Below, one piece after another: positions 1-11,739 of a DNA stretch of 58,155 nt. Made by a program: the position numbers and the translations under genes. The notes beneath the pieces were generated by a model. That model did not search any database. It had not been told where the DNA came from and saw nothing but the letters and a program-made list of their open reading frames with translations. Position 1 is the first letter of the stretch, and each line of letters begins with the position of its first letter. The stretch comes from Scleroderma bovista (taxonomy: Eukaryota > Basidiomycota > Agaricomycetes > Boletales > Sclerodermataceae), in the NCBI GenBank assembly GCA_037178675.1, contig JAYMGJ010000246.1, forward strand, positions 1 to 58,155, written 5' to 3'.

Positions 1-2119
1 GCACCGTAATCTGAACTTGGAGCCAGACACGTAAACCTGAGGTACAAGTGCCGGGGTCCTGTGACTCGAGTTGCCCGCCTGCAGTTGCCAATGACTCGTG
101 AATGCCAATGCCATCATTCCTTTCACTTCCATCCGGCCAGATATATATTTATCCAGCGTACCGTGCACACCAAAGTCTTAAGCTCAAAGGCTCAATGGTT
201 TGTGCGGGAGAGGCATACACACCTTATCTCGTCGTCGTATGCCAATCGGGAAGCGGCTGTAACTGAAGAGGTAATCAGGCTGCGGGTCCCCCGCCCGCAT
301 AACTATGTGGGACCTTTAGCGGCGACTATGTGACCAACCAACCAAGGAACGCCGGGGGTGTCCTAGTATCTTCATTCCCCACCCCCCGCCATCCTGTAAG
401 CATGTAAGCGTACGCATGTCATTGTCAACGTGCACATTTTCACCTTGCATTAATAATAATGTCCAGGCGCCATGGTCGCCGAGGGCCCGCACAATTCGGA
501 TCGGGTTGCGAGGTAGTAGTAGACTCTCGATCCGAATGCGACCTGATTTGAATCCCGAGTTGAAAAAAGGACGGGAAACGTCGATTGCCAAAGGGTGCGT
601 GTATGGGATTGCGGTACGAAAGTCGAAAGGAAAAACCGTAGAACACCGTACTGTGCAGAGGAGACCGATCAGAGTCAATTCAATTGTCCTTCTGTGACCA
701 ATCAGACAGTCTGCAGTATGAATCACATATAGGCGACGAAAGGAACCCATAGTCTCGGTTCCCCCTTGCCTGTGATTGGGATCACTAGAGATTAGAACGG
801 TACTCTGTTTGATTGCGAAAAAAAACGTACATAGATGTCTCTCCAATACACCAACTAACTTCAAGATGCCTGCAAACGCCAGAGTAGTAGCCAGAAAAAA
901 GTGATTCGGCGAAGGGTTCCTGCAAGCGAAGAGTATTATCGCTCTTTCTGTTTTATCAACGGTGCCCCCCCACATAATTAAAAGAACTCATGGTGCACAG
1001 AAGAGGAACAATGGCAAGGGATACCGTAAAGTCACTCACGGACCCCAGATCGTAGTTCTCCCAAACTATCGAATATACGCATGGACGGGGACGAAAGGAA
1101 TTAGTACACGCAGGACGCTTTGCTGCGCCCGCAGTGATAGGCTACTAGTATGTGATCTGAGGTAAGCGATTTCTATCGCAGATTCAAAGAGAGGTGAATT
1201 TATAACGGTATTTACTTACGAATGCGAACACTCAGCAGAGTCACTTCAATGCTGCTTCAAATCGACAATAAATAATTCCCTGATATAAAAAGAAATGATA
1301 CTATTGCCCACGCTTCACTGGCCATTGTACACAATTGGAGCACCATGACAGACGCTGTCGACCCGAGATCGTGGAACCAGATACGCAGCACTCAGTTCCT
1401 CCGTGACTTACGGAGCGTGCCAGGTGAGAAGGAACCTGGTACAAGTAGCTCGCTTCAACGTTTGGGCGGGCGCTGTAGAAAACAGGATCGAAAACGAAAA
1501 ATGGCTGTTGAAGAAACGATGAATTCTAATACGTGGAAGGTCTTGAAACTTACCTCCTAGGTTGAAGAGCATCTGCGCATGCTGCCAACTCGACACTTCA
1601 GTCTCAATTCAGTCTTGGAAGTCTGCGACATCATACTAGTTGATCCGGGCCATTATTCGGCATGCTATCATATGTAGAGTTTTTACCCTTCCTCTTTGAT
1701 GTGAAATACAATCCACTGTTGGAAGCTTGTGGTAGCTGGAGATAATCGCGATGGAAAGGTGTACTAGTGAATCACTTTGAACGAGCTTGAAGGTCAGTAA
1801 AGACGAAAATGATGTCCCGCCCAACTTATCAAGAACCAATCGGGGATGATCAAGCTAGCGACAAGACGTCAGAACCAATGAGGCAAGAAAACGTGAAGTT
1901 CCATGGGGTATGACGCTTTACATCGGTATCGTGACTACTGCCGATGTCTACAGGAACCTAAATTACCAGTACAAAATTAGACATAATCAAGAAAATGTAC
2001 TATGTATAACTGAAACGCATAAGCTGATGTCATAAGGTTAGTTAAAATGAAGCAACGGAATGCAAGCAGAACAGTGTCCCAGAATATGAGGGCAACGACA
2101 AGCACGTAAACGATTCCCT
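1..2119. other. Gene-free stretch
   Basis: No convincing gene is visible. A minus-strand open frame at 316-975 has an unusual composition, no recognisable domain and overlaps open frames on the other strand. A short plus-strand frame from the ATG at 1345 could be a first exon, because a possible GT donor follows the codons for SVP near 1424, but no matching downstream exon was found. No tRNA, repeat or transposon end was recognised. Confidence 0.4.
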
Positions 2120-3018
2120 TTAGTTGGGGTTCACCGAGTCAGAAGGCTCTGCTTGTGGCGCAGGTGTATTCGGCGCATCTCTATAGCTCTCGTTATCCAA
2201 AATATTCTCCACCTTCCCGGACTTCAGCTCGTCCATCCTGTCACGGATGACCTTAGCCATCTTGTAGGTCTTGTAGAGGCCTTGGGTGTGGTCTGGTTTC
2301 CAGCCGTCAGGGAGACGCTCGTACTTCGCCCACTGCCTCAGTGCACTAAGCTCGAGTCCTTCTGTCGCGGCCTTCCGACCACCCAGGACCCCGATGGCAA
2401 TAGCCATCTCACCGCGCGCGATTTCTGCATGCACACTGTCCAGGGGTGTGGCGATTTCTCGCTTCACCCGAATGTTTGCAACATCCAGCAAAGTGATGCG
2501 ACCGGGTATATAATGGCCCCCCTGGAGAATGACGTGCTTCAACAGGCTGTTGTCTGGGCATCTGGGCGCATATTCATCGCCTTCCCTGGCATCGCGATGG
2601 AAGAGGGATGCATCGTGTTCGATGAGGTTGTGCCTTGCCAAATCGGCCAGAGATATCCTGCGATACTGGCCAAGGATGAGCACAGCCCCGAAGGCTAAGA
2701 TAAAAGCCAAGGGAAAGGATAGACTGTATCCCTCCCTGAGAGCGCGAATAAGATCGAAAGCAGACAGGTCTTTTCCATCACGGGGTCTGACAAGGAGCAG
2801 ATTGAGAACAGGGGTGCTCTGAAGGAACGTATTGCTACTTACAGGTAGCCGTGATTAGCAAGGGCGTTCAGTGCGGGACAAGGCGATCGAGCGTCACCCT
2901 TGTGAGGATGACAGTAATCATGACCTTCGCCAACGATTGGGCAGTGATGTCCTCTGTGTTTATGATGTTGTGCTGTCGGTGGGCTTCCTAGCGTGTTGTC
3001 TGAGCGGGTTGTAGACAT
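2120..3018 (-). CDS. Heme-thiolate peroxidase (chloroperoxidase / unspecific peroxygenase family)
   Basis: Two exons, 3018-2843 and 2786-2120, are separated by a 56-nt GTAAGT..CAG intron and give a 280-residue protein. The ORF beginning at 2710 is only part of exon 2. Residues 46-48 are PCP, whose Cys47 is the expected axial heme thiolate, within RSPCPALNALANHGYLPRDG. Residues 115-117 are EHD, the acid-base motif of chloroperoxidase and the short peroxygenases. Family enzymes use peroxide to halogenate or oxygenate organic substrates. The start is the first ATG in frame with the conserved PCP block. A histidine-rich stretch (about 18-39) precedes it and no signal peptide is seen, so the protein may be intracellular or have an unrecognised upstream exon. 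Reading frame, intron phase and motifs are all intact. The exact substrate cannot be read from sequence. Confidence 0.9.
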
Positions 3019-5465
3019 GGTAGTAAGCCGAAAGTGGAGGGATGGGGTTAATGCGAGACGATTGGAGAAACAGGTCGAGATTTATATGGATGTGGGAGGA
3101 ATCTTGTGTACCTGAGAGTGGATGGCAAGCGGAGGTTGATGTCTGGCGACTCTTATAGTACCGAGTCGGTGCCAAATTAGCTCCCGTGATCAATCAGGGG
3201 AATGACGTACACATTAGGACTTGGGAACACAGCAACAATGATCAAATGACAAAACTAGCTCCCTCTAGTTTTGGCGGTCTTGAGTCCTGTGTTGCCTCCG
3301 TAGCGCCTGCCAACTTTCTCGTTATGATCCCGACACCGCTCATTGCATTTTACACAGCACGAATACCAAAAATACGGCTGGGCGGCATGCTAGTAGTCTA
3401 GCAGGCCAGCTGATGGAAAATGGTGGCCCTCTTGTAATAGCTATTTGAATGTGCCAACAGCATCTGGATCAAGGGCCAAATTGGAAATGCGATTGGAAGG
3501 CTTGCCATAATATGAATAATCGGTTGATCTGAAATCCCGAGCTGCCAATCTGGCGAGAGTCTGCGAGTCGAAGTCGACCAAAGATGGCTGAAGTCACCAG
3601 TTCGGATGTCAGAGTCTCAAATATGATTCTAGGTCAGCCATCTGATTGAGCAGCCACATCGTATCGCTGCCAGTGCATAGCGATGCTACGTTGTTTGGCG
3701 GTTATCACTTCTCCTGATACTGTGAATGACTGGACGTTGCACTGCATGTGCCATGATGTCCATATGGTTGAGTCCATACTGGTGGGAATTTTCCTACCTT
3801 ACTTCGAGTCCTTTCCCCAAAGAACGCTTTCAAATCACCCGCTCATATGTCGCTTGCCATATCGTACAGTGTTTACGAATGCACCATCTAAAATCCGGAC
3901 GCTGGTGAGTGTCCTGTCAGTGGCCCTGACTCCATCTGGTTTACAACACACTGCACAGCCTGTGACGGAAAAGGAAACCTGGATTATCACAATTGCTCGC
4001 CCCAGTGTCTGACACTCTTGCGAGATATAGGACAGCCACCATTTCAACCTTATCCTGACCACGAAGAATGTACCATGGACTATGATCGGGGAGTTTTCAA
4101 TACGCCGTAGGCCCGTACGCAAAGCTTCCGACTTCTACTAACCTTTAGGATGAAATGCATAGTACCGATATGCTTACCATGTATACTACGCTGAGCCCAA
4201 ATGACTCCTTCGTAATTTTCCTTTCCACTGATGCTGACGTGGCGGCGCCGGCTTCCTCAAAGCGGGGGTTTTCAAACGCCGACTGTTAGCGATTGGGTTT
4301 TCCCTACTCGGTACCAAGTGCACTGTCACTCCTGACTTTTAAGTAAAAGTCTTCAGGGGTTCGGCCATGGCAAGGTCGTTGTGTTCCTAGCATTGGCAGC
4401 GTAAATTATCGTACTACCTATCTTGACTGCTCGTTTCGCGGTTAGTGCAGGTAGAGTCAATGTTCTAACCTTGGAAAGTTGTGGTTGACGAAAAGACTTT
4501 CCGACCAGGCGCAACCCTTATTTCCTAGGACTGGTGCGATAACCATTGCTGTTGCGCACTAGCCTATGGCATAATACATGGGTATGCATGCCATCAGGGT
4601 ACAGTTTCGTGATCGAGCACTTCGTAGTGATTGTGCCTGGCCCCTCGACTACTTGGATCGCTTTGGATCGCTGATTAGGCAGGTCAATTCTTAATTCTTA
4701 AATTATACAAGTCATCCAACAGAACTTCACTGTCCATCGGAAGCCTTGGCCGGTCTCACAAGATACTGCAATTCTTCCTGTGTCTGTCTTTCACTTTGAT
4801 ATGAGCTATGTAACAAGCTACTACTAACTAGTCACCTAATCCATCGTTTTGGCTCCAGGCTGAGGCTGTGGCGAGTACAACGATAGTAGGTTCAAATCTG
4901 TCCGTCACTAATCTATTGTACCATTTTTCCCTGCGGGTTTCACATATCCGCTGGAGCCTGGGCTGAAGCAATACAGAATATGGTTGATCATTGATTGTAA
5001 CGTTCAGGAGTGATCAGTCTTCCTAGGCAGGCCAAAGACTTGAGGGAAGGCAGTCGTTCCTACTTGACTTATTGTCTGATTTCGTTAATCGCACAGGTGA
5101 TCAATAAGGCTGTACTTGACGCCCGTTTGCTAGCTGTGTTATGGCGAAGCATTTCGGTTTTCCTGTGTCAACGATCGACTCAGCGCTGCGGTGAGTGTTG
5201 TTACTGTCACCATTTATTTGTCATATTCACGTATATATGCTAAGGCTCATCGACCGACCGAAGAGCACCAACCCAATACTTCACCCTTTCTACATACTGT
5301 AAGCTGCAGATACCGGCGGTTCGGTGTCAATTGCGTCCACCGCGTCATTTCTGCATCATTTTGGCGTCAGTTCAGCATCATCGTTGACGTCGCTGATCTT
5401 AGTCATCGATATACATCTTCGGTGCAGCAGCGACACAGCTGCGAGGTTCCATCCACAGCACCGAT
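3019..5465. other. Gene-free stretch
   Basis: Open frames here are short and overlapping. The plus-strand frame at 3683-4012 has no recognisable motif and no plausible neighbouring exon. The 5' terminus of the Helitron whose genes start at 5466 must lie in the right part of this interval, but no TC-starting end could be picked with confidence. Confidence 0.4.
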
Positions 5466-6237
5466 ATGGCGTCCGCGTGCACCTTCGTTGGCAACCTGGG
5501 TCTCGAGCGCGGCTGCTCTGTGACGCTCGGCGACACGAAGAGAAACTATTGGAAGCACGATGCCTTTGTGGCAGTAGCTGAGGGCGACTATCCAGCTCAA
5601 ATCTTCATATATGCTGGACCGGAGAGCAAGCCTGTGGATAGAGGGACATATTTTGTGACGGCGCGAGCTGTACTCGCTCCGAGCACTAAAGCTGATTGTG
5701 ACGATGCAGAGCTACTTTTATACACCAATAATGTTCGTGCTTCTTCAGCAGTTGGCTCCATCTCATCTACGGTTTATCCAGCAACCTGATCGTTTGCTTA
5801 AAGGCGGTCGAACGTATGGTGTATTCATGGTAGCAGACAAAGTCGTGCGATCGGCTACAGAAGATGAACGCCATCTCGGCTTTGATCTCGATGTCGTTCA
5901 ATGGGCTGCTGTGGGTCAGCAAAGCATGCGAGTGACGTGCTATTATCCACCTTGGCATCGTCGACTTCAAAAGACCCCAATGCCCACCGTGGGCAAACAT
6001 GTTTTTGTACAAGGGAGTCTTCAAAGCGTTAATGGAGATCGATGCTCTCTCACCATCCAAGACATTGTCTTTGGTCCTGCTCAATTGACTGGACCGACCA
6101 CGCAATCTCCTCCATCTTCCAAGTTAGGACGTTTCGATTGGTATACAGAGGGAAAAAGTAAGCGAGCTCGATACAACGAAGACGACGAGGATAAACATGA
6201 AGGGCCTTCTGCTTCTTCTTCTCAAACAGTAGTGTAA
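5466..6237 (+). CDS. Helitron accessory protein, probable OB-fold single-strand DNA binder
   Basis: Two exons, 5466-5732 and 5782-6237, joined by a 49-nt GTTCGT..CCAG intron in phase 0, give 240 residues. The ATG at 5466 is the first in frame. The middle of the protein carries alternating short hydrophobic strands and the sequence VGKHVFVQGSLQSV, a pattern typical of OB folds in which a strand leads into GxL/V. The C-terminus is basic then acidic and low in complexity (about residues 200-240). It sits 80 nt upstream of the Rep-helicase start on the same strand, which suggests a helper role at single-stranded transposition intermediates, as plant Helitrons carry RPA-like proteins. The splice model is mine; the alternative is two frameshifted fragments. 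The family assignment is an inference from pattern only. Confidence 0.6.
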
Positions 6238-6316
6238 TTATATTTTCATGCTTCGTGTTATTTGCAAATATCTGGCTGATATACTTCCATTCAATATTAT
6301 TTGTTGTCATCCACGT

Positions 6317-9300
6317 ATGCCTGTTACTCAGAATAAAGATCGCGAGAGGAAGCGCAAGCGTCGTGAAGATCCGTTGCGGCGAGAAGATGACAATCGACGA
6401 CGACGGCATCAGAACATCTCTGTACTGCCAAATGAAGCGATCGAACAACGTTCTGAGGAGCCATCCATATCACAAGTGGCACGAATTGTATAGCTATTGT
6501 CTTAATTGACGAACTTCTCTGATTGTAATGTGTATCTAGAATGAACGATTGCCATGGTGGGTGCTTTTACAACGCACCCCCCCAACATCTATAATTCCTC
6601 CTTCTTGGAATCGTCGATGCGCCCATTGTGGAGCTTTGCTTTTGTCCACAGAAGACAACTCCTTTTGCTGCGCATTTGGCAGACGAAAAGTGCCCCCTTT
6701 GCGACCTCTGCCTGATCGCATGCAGCAGGCACTTCAAAATCCTCGGCAGCGAAAGCATGTCATGGAGTTCGCTCGCACTATCAACAACCTCTTTTCTTTC
6801 GCCGGAATTGGTGTCTCCGGAGGATTTCAACAATTTGCTGCTGGGACAGGTCCTCCTGCAGTAGCGATTACTGGGCGTACATATCATCTCATTCGTGATA
6901 CCGAATACACTGAACACTCCATTCATTGGTTTCTATATGACGAAGCCGCTCTCCAAAATAAAGCCATTGAATTTGGAGTGCATGGCTCTGTCATTCAAGC
7001 AATTAAAGATGACATTCGTGAATGCAATCCTTACATTGGACATTTGCAACATTTCCAGACTTCCAACATTCGCCAGCGTGGAATCTTAGAAATTCAAGAT
7101 TATTCCTCTGCAGCCGATTTCGCAGCTATTATGCATGCCTCTAATTCTACGATCATAAATCCACGCTCCATTCTCATTCGTCGGCGAAATGCTCATCGTC
7201 CCGAATTCATCAACATCTTATCGCATCATTACGAACCTCTTCATTATGTCCTCCTTTTCCCCCATGCTGAGATGGGATGGGGTTCTTCTGTGATCCCTGA
7301 CGTACCCACCATGTCACAAGTGGCTTGGTATCGCAACCGTGTTCTTGCAGATAACGATGATCGTTTTTCCACTATGGGACGTCTCTGCTGTGAATACTTG
7401 GTGGATATGTACTCTCGGGTGGAAGAACAGCGGTTAGCCTATATCACTCGAGAACGTCGCTTCCAGCAACGTGAACGAGAAGATGCAGAAGAGAACGACG
7501 ATGAATTCGAACCCACCATCAAACTTCCTGCCAGTTTCGTAGGATCTCATGCATGGACATCAGAACAAGCGGCCGATGCTATGGCTCTAGGGCGCAAATT
7601 CGGAAAACCAACTTTTTTCATGACAATGACATTTAATCCAGATTGGGCAGAAGTTCGTGATCGACTGCTACCAGGTCAAACAGCATATGATATACCTATC
7701 GTGGTAGCACGTGCATTTAAAAGTCGACTGGAGAAAGTTTTGCGGTTACTTCGCACACGATTTGGAGAAAAGAAATATCTAATCAAAGTCATTGAATTTC
7801 AGAAACGTGGATTTCCTCATGCTCATATTCTCTTGAAGGTACGCTCATGATGACTAAATTGAATCTGTCAAAAATACTTAATGCTGTTGGAAGGTTCATC
7901 CCGAACCTGAAATTGATGCCCTTGATGATATCGTGTCTGCTGAACTCCCACGAGAGAACGAAGTGCTTCGAGAAAAGGTCTCCCGATTTATGATGCACAA
8001 TCAGAATCACCTTGCATCTCCAACAAATAGGTGCAAAAAAAATGGTGAATGCATCTACGGTTTTCCTCACCCAAGACAGGAAAGAACTACTATTGATGAC
8101 TTTGGACGAATGCATTGGCGTCGACGTCAAGACGAAGACGCATGGGTGGCTTCGTATTGTCCCACCTTACTCCTCTTTGCAGATTGCCACTTTCACTTTG
8201 ATGTCGTATTCACTTCTAAAGTCTTCAACTACTTATACAAGTATTTCTTCAAAGGTCCAGATGTCGCGTTTTTCTCCATTTCCCATGAACCTGCCATTCC
8301 ACGAGCACCCGCTCTCATAAATGAAGTAACAGATTACCAAAAAGCTCGATATCTATCTGCCCCAGAAAGCGCCTAGCGAATACTTGGATTCGAAACAACA
8401 CGCAAAGAGCCATCTGTAGATTGCCTTCCCGTACATCTCCCTGGAGAGAATGTTCCTCAATTTCGACAGCGAGATGGTCAACAATCTCACACCTCACTAC
8501 TTCATCGTTACTTTCTGCGAGCTCTTGAGCTGCACGAACTCACTTATGAGCAATACTACGAACAATATGTCCTTTACACTTACATTGAAGGACAACCTCT
8601 CCACCCACGAGATCATTTAGAACAGCTACATCCAAGTACGTGAACAAGAGACATTGCATGAGATTCATTCATGTGAATTATATTGCAGATACCAAAAGAA
8701 AAAAAGCAAGTCGCAGATTGCAACAGCAAAAGATTGCACGCATTGATATGGTGCCTCTCCGAACAGGAGAGTTATTCTACCTGCGAGCATTGCTGCTTCA
8801 TCGTCCCGCATCCTCTTTCGAGGATCTACGAACCATCAATAATCATTGTTTCCCTACATTCCATGAAGCAGCTTGCGACTTGGGTCTCTTTGCGAACAAC
8901 AACGAAGGATTCCTCACTCTAGAAGAAGCTGTGCAATGTCTTCGCACACCATCCCAGTTACGCTTTCTGTTCGCACAAATCATTCAAGAGGGCTATCCCG
9001 CAGCTCCTCTATGGTCAGCATTCCAGGATTCGCTCAGCAATGATCATGCCATGTATCCATTTGATCGTGATGCAGCATTAGATGCAGCATTGCACAAAAT
9101 CGCAGATTACCTTTTGCATACAGGCAAGTCATTAACAGACTTCGGCTTGCCAAACCCTATCTTGCATTCTGCAGAAGTGGAAGATGAAATGCGATTCTTA
9201 CGACGAGAGCAAGAACATCTAAGAGATGAACATTGTCGTCAATACAACTTGCTCAACGATGAACAACGTACTGTTTTCCCCAAACTTGCTGAGGCGATCG

Positions 9301-10656
9301 ACAACAGAGAATGTCGAGAACGAGTTTTTTTCATTGAAGGCCGACCGGGTCGAGGGAAAACCTTTCTCATCCAATGCCTGTTAGCGCATTGCAGAGCAAG
9401 ACAGCACATCATAATCGTCGTCGGCAGCAGTGCTCTCAGTGCCACAGCGTACACTCGAGGACGCACAGCTCATTACACATTCGGCATCCCTGTCACTGAT
9501 GATTCTATACATCTGCAATCTAAGATACCTCCGTTTTCTGCTCGAGCAGATCTTCTTCGTAGCGCATCAGCCATCATCTGGGATGAACTACCTATGGCAA
9601 ACAAAGCTGCCTGGGAATGCGCTCACCGTTTATGTTGCATTGTCCGCAACAACGATCATCTCTTCGGAGGCATTCCATTCATAGGTCTCGGTGATTTTCA
9701 TCAAGTAGCACCTGTTGTCAGCGGATGTGGAGAAACTGCAGCTCTAGCAGCATCTGTCAAATCATCCCCTCTATGGTCGTCGCTTCGAATTTTACACCTA
9801 ACGACACCAATGCGCAGCATCAATGATGCTCAATACACAGCATTCGTCGATGACATAGGTGACGACACCTCACACCGACGACGAGAATTACCGCTTTTAC
9901 GAAAGACAACCAATGTCAATGAAGCAGTTAACTTCTTATTCCCTCTTGAGCGCCTCACTGATGCTAATTATTGCTTAACCACCGCATTCTTATCCCCGCG
10001 TCACATTTATGTGGATGAATTCAACGACATCATCCTCGAGCACCTTGCAGGTGAAAAAGGTGAGAAAAATGCAATCTCACCCACAACCTGCATCTCATGA
10101 GCTCTTCTCAGCAATGTATCACAGCTGCGATACTCTCAAAGAGATGGACAACGTGACGCTCCTTCCAATGGAGCAATCACCTGAATTTCTCGCCAGCATG
10201 ATACATCCAAATGTTCCACCACACACATTGCACCTAAAGCCAAACGCTATCTGCGCTATACAACGCAATCTTGCGGTCGAGAAAGGGCTGGTGCGAAATG
10301 CGCGAGTACAAGTCGTAGCATTACATCGACGGTTCATAGAAGTGCGACGAATCAACAGCAATGAAGTGCATTGCATCCCTCGAATCAACTTTGACTTCCA
10401 TCCGACACATACAGATTGGACCGTACTTCGTCGACAATTTCCACTGCGACTAGCTTACGCTACGACATTCAATGGTTGTCAAGGATTAACACTCTCGAAA
10501 GCGGCGTTGGATCTACGTATAGATCCGTTCGCTCATGGTCAATTATATACCGCACTTTCGCGAGTGCGCAGAAGAGAAGACACTTTGATAGTATTTTCTG
10601 AAGCAAACGAAGAACAAACAACAGCGAACATTGTATTCCCATCGTTACTACTATAA
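6317..10656 (+). pseudogene. Helitron Rep-helicase (RepHel), one internal stop
   Basis: Five exons: 6317-6487, 6540-7838, 7894-8635, 8689-10059 and 10112-10656, with introns of 50-55 nt. The joined frame is 1376 codons. The N-terminus is basic, then a cysteine pair in RRCAHCGALL. The Rep nuclease has the HUH motif HAH in GFPHAHILLK and the tyrosine motif NYLYKYFFKG. The Pif1-like helicase has Walker A GRPGRGKT, motif II WDELP, GLGDFHQVAPV, and C-terminal NGCQGLTL and YTALSRVRR. The only defect seen is TAG at 8374-8376, where relatives have Trp (AWRILGF), consistent with one TGG to TAG change; the frame remains open on both sides. Everything else, including all splice borders and phases, looks functional, so inactivation seems recent. 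Confidence 0.9.
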
Positions 10657-10807
10657 AAACCGTCCATAGGGTAGTGCACTTGTAGTATGTACACTTCACC
10701 CAACTCACTACGACTATGACTAACACGACCACGACGTCACACATCCATTTGACCACTTCGCCCAACGACGGCCACCTCACAAGGCGCGGCCTGTAGCCCA
10801 CTGAGGT

Positions 10808-10945
10808 ACATCATCAGCGATGATGTCCACGTATGGCAACTACCGTGGTACAACACCGTTGACCCAATGTGCAGCACACGGCGAGGGCCTCAATGAGAGG
10901 CATAAGTAGATATTATGTAGTATTTTAATACATTGTTTTTACTAG
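10808..10945 (+). other. Helitron 3' subterminal hairpins and CTAG terminus
   Basis: Three inverted repeats follow the helicase gene: 10808-10826 (8-bp stem ACATCATC/GATGATGT, 3-nt loop), 10887-10901 (GCCTC/GAGGC, 5-nt loop) and 10920-10931 (GTATT/AATAC, 2-nt loop). The last is 10 nt from CTAG at 10942-10945, which is the usual Helitron termination layout. Confidence 0.7.
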
Positions 10946-11739
10946 GAGTCAGAGATGCTCTGGAGATGACCTGACGAGGATTGAGAAAAGATGAGGCAAC
11001 AGCAACATTGCCAGAGGGTTGCTGGTGCATGGAGGTATGGTTTAGGATGCGACGCTATTCTTAGAACTAACTCGGAAGTTGCCGATGCGGATGGTTGAGC
11101 GGTTGGTCAGTTCTTTCCGCCCAAGAACCTAAATGATCACTATTGGTACAGAGAAGTGGTGCCTGAGGTGGGAATTGTGTGGGGAAGGGAGCCTAAAGAG
11201 GAATAGATTGTGTCAGGACTGCATTAATTTACATTGGAGTGATGCAATAAACTCTGTAACTTGTCCAACATATTGGTTCTTGCTTCGTGACAGTGGCCAT
11301 ATCATGATGGCATCAGGAAGATACGAAACACGAAATGGTGATGCCCGGGATCTCAGCGAGCCGCGTATCGACGATCAAGGCATATGCGATCGTATGTGCA
11401 GTACGACCAGCATCCGGAGGAATCAGCAGTGAAATCCGTGTTTTAAAATTTTGTCTGCATAGTAGGGTCGTCCGAAGTATTGGTGAGTGCACTGATCTGC
11501 AAAATGCAAGCGCTGGAACAGCAGCTTGGGTGTTTCAACGCTTAGCAATTGCCGTGCATGCCGGGCACACAGAATTCAAAAACTGCAGCAAGCGCATAAC
11601 GTAATTTGGCCATCTTTCAGATGGCCCATCACCATCATCATATTTGGGTTTTTTTTCTTGTACAGATGCAGCGTCATAGCTTTTCGACCTGCAGGAAAGG
11701 GATTTCAACAAACCGGTATCCCTCCTCCCATAGTCACAC
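10946..11739. other. Gene-free spacer between Helitron and NLR gene
   Basis: No gene, repeat or RNA recognised. It must contain the promoter of the NLR gene that starts at 11740, but no clear TATA box was identified. Confidence 0.4.

Larger units (their letters stand above)
5466..10945 (+). mobile_element. Helitron (rolling-circle transposon), near-complete, 5' end unresolved
   Basis: The element is defined by a Rep-helicase gene (6317-10656), a small upstream gene on the same strand (5466-6237) and a canonical 3' end: the 12-nt hairpin GTATTTTAATAC at 10920-10931, a 10-nt spacer, then CTAG at 10942-10945. Helitrons replicate by rolling circle and insert without TSDs. The base after CTAG is G rather than the usual T, so the terminus is likely but not certain. 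The start given is the first coding base; the true end with 5'-TC lies upstream. One nonsense codon in the Rep-helicase makes this copy probably non-autonomous. Confidence 0.85.

Noticed and set aside
316..975. 219-codon minus-strand open frame near the window start
   Set aside because: No domain, odd composition, overlapping open frames on the other strand and no supporting exon structure.
3683..4012. 109-codon frame between the peroxidase and the Helitron
   Set aside because: No motif, no splice partners and a competing overlapping frame.
4880..4910. T-loop-like GGTTCAAATC suggesting a tRNA gene
   Set aside because: The flanking bases do not form a T stem and no matching A box, anticodon arm or acceptor stem is present.
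8374..8376. TAG in RepHel as programmed readthrough or recoding
   Set aside because: It replaces a conserved Trp codon by one base change and has no special context; a simple nonsense mutation is more likely.
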